Source of the DNA: Deltaproteobacteria bacterium
GTDB taxonomy: Bacteria; Desulfobacterota; Desulfuromonadia; Geobacterales; JAJYBI01
Length of the DNA: 64,000 bases
Reading direction: 5' to 3'
Assembly (NCBI GenBank): GCA_021779095.1
Contig: JAJYBI010000003.1
Location: forward strand, 62,001 to 126,000
In this document: in pieces, positions 63,877 to 64,000 of the stretch
Numbering within the stretch: the stretch's first letter is position 1
Layout: each line of letters opens with the position of its first letter
Translations under genes and position numbers: made by a program
The notes under the pieces: generated by a model
What the model was told of the DNA's origin: nothing
Database searches by the model: none
Seen by the model: only the letters and a program-made list of their open reading frames with translations

Positions 63877-63885
63877 AGGATGAAG
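63861..63885 (+). repeat. 7-bp tandem repeat at the rnhB/yraN junction
   Basis: Three copies of GAAGGAT (63861-63881) and a partial fourth. It carries ATG codons in all three frames (63866, 63873, 63880) and the rnhB stop TGA (63874-63876). Confidence 0.8.
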
Positions 63886-64000
63886 GGAAACAGTCCGACA
63901 ACCTGACCGTCGGCGCACGGGGGGAGGAACTGGCCGTCGCGTACCTGCGGAACTGCCGCTACGCCATCCTGGAGCGGAACTTCCGGTGCAAGGGGGGCGA
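63873..64000 (+). CDS. yraN: YraN/UPF0102 family nuclease-like protein, N-terminal part (3' truncated by window edge)
   Basis: The first 42 residues are visible. [20 protein letters not shown] and [12 protein letters not shown] match the N-terminus of the YraN family, which has a restriction-endonuclease-like fold and often follows rnhB. Of the three ATG codons in the repeat, only 63873 is in frame, overlapping the rnhB stop as ATGA. The catalytic residues lie beyond the window. Confidence 0.88.
   Translation, partial: MKDEGKQSDNLTVGARGEELAVAYLRNCRYAILERNFRCKGG

Overview
The window is GC-rich, almost fully coding DNA of a Gram-negative bacterium, most likely a member of Geobacterales/Desulfuromonadota. 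The signs are a decaheme c-type lipoprotein, a heme-bearing porin, a chemoreceptor with a Geobacter-like signalling tip, a GEMM-type cyclic-dinucleotide riboswitch, two HD-GYP genes and a full outer-membrane assembly set. No tRNA, rRNA, CRISPR array, insertion sequence or prophage was seen.

Layout. 1-6271: 3' end of prfB, a SPOR-NlpC/P60 lipoprotein, a DUF1015 protein, a palindrome-rich repeat, EVE and FKBP proteins, an RCC1-repeat lipoprotein and a DUF4139-like exported protein. 6362-23731: lysS, the Lol exporter genes, bamA, skp, and a lipid A/Kdo run: lpxD-fabZ-lpxA-(gnnA-gnnB)-lpxB-msbA-waaA-lpxK-waaF. The gnnA-gnnB pair between lpxA and lpxB predicts lipid A built on a 2,3-diamino sugar. 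23747-35805: LPS core/O-antigen block with a decayed glycosyltransferase, six intact glycosyltransferases, a methyltransferase, an O-antigen ligase, a UDP-glucuronate 4-epimerase-like enzyme and a polysaccharide deacetylase. 35809-39576 (minus strand): DUF1858, aminotransferase, coaD, rsmD and a class II aldolase-like protein. 39669-46423: dgt, then a cyclic-dinucleotide region: riboswitch with terminator, exported target gene, HEAT-repeat protein, HD-GYP protein sharing its N-terminal domain, and a convergent HD-GYP response regulator. 46451-51959: yhbY, lepA, lepB, a LEA14-like lipoprotein and a Uup-like ABC-F ATPase. 52020-57971: decaheme lipoprotein divergent from a Cyc2-like cytochrome-porin fusion, a monoheme cytochrome and a chemoreceptor. 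57964-64000: trpA, then ffh-rpsP-khpA-rimM-trmD-SPOUT-rplS, rnhB and the start of yraN.

How the genes work together. The first half builds and exports the outer membrane: lipoprotein release (Lol), beta-barrel insertion (BamA with Skp), lipid A-Kdo synthesis and flipping (Lpx, WaaA, MsbA), core assembly and ligation. The most notable parts are the cyclic-dinucleotide region at about 40.9-46.4 kb and the Cyc2-like electron-transfer locus at 52-58 kb. Tight ATGA/GTGA overlaps suggest long polycistronic transcripts through most of the window. Functions are read from sequence motifs and gene order only; no database search was run.
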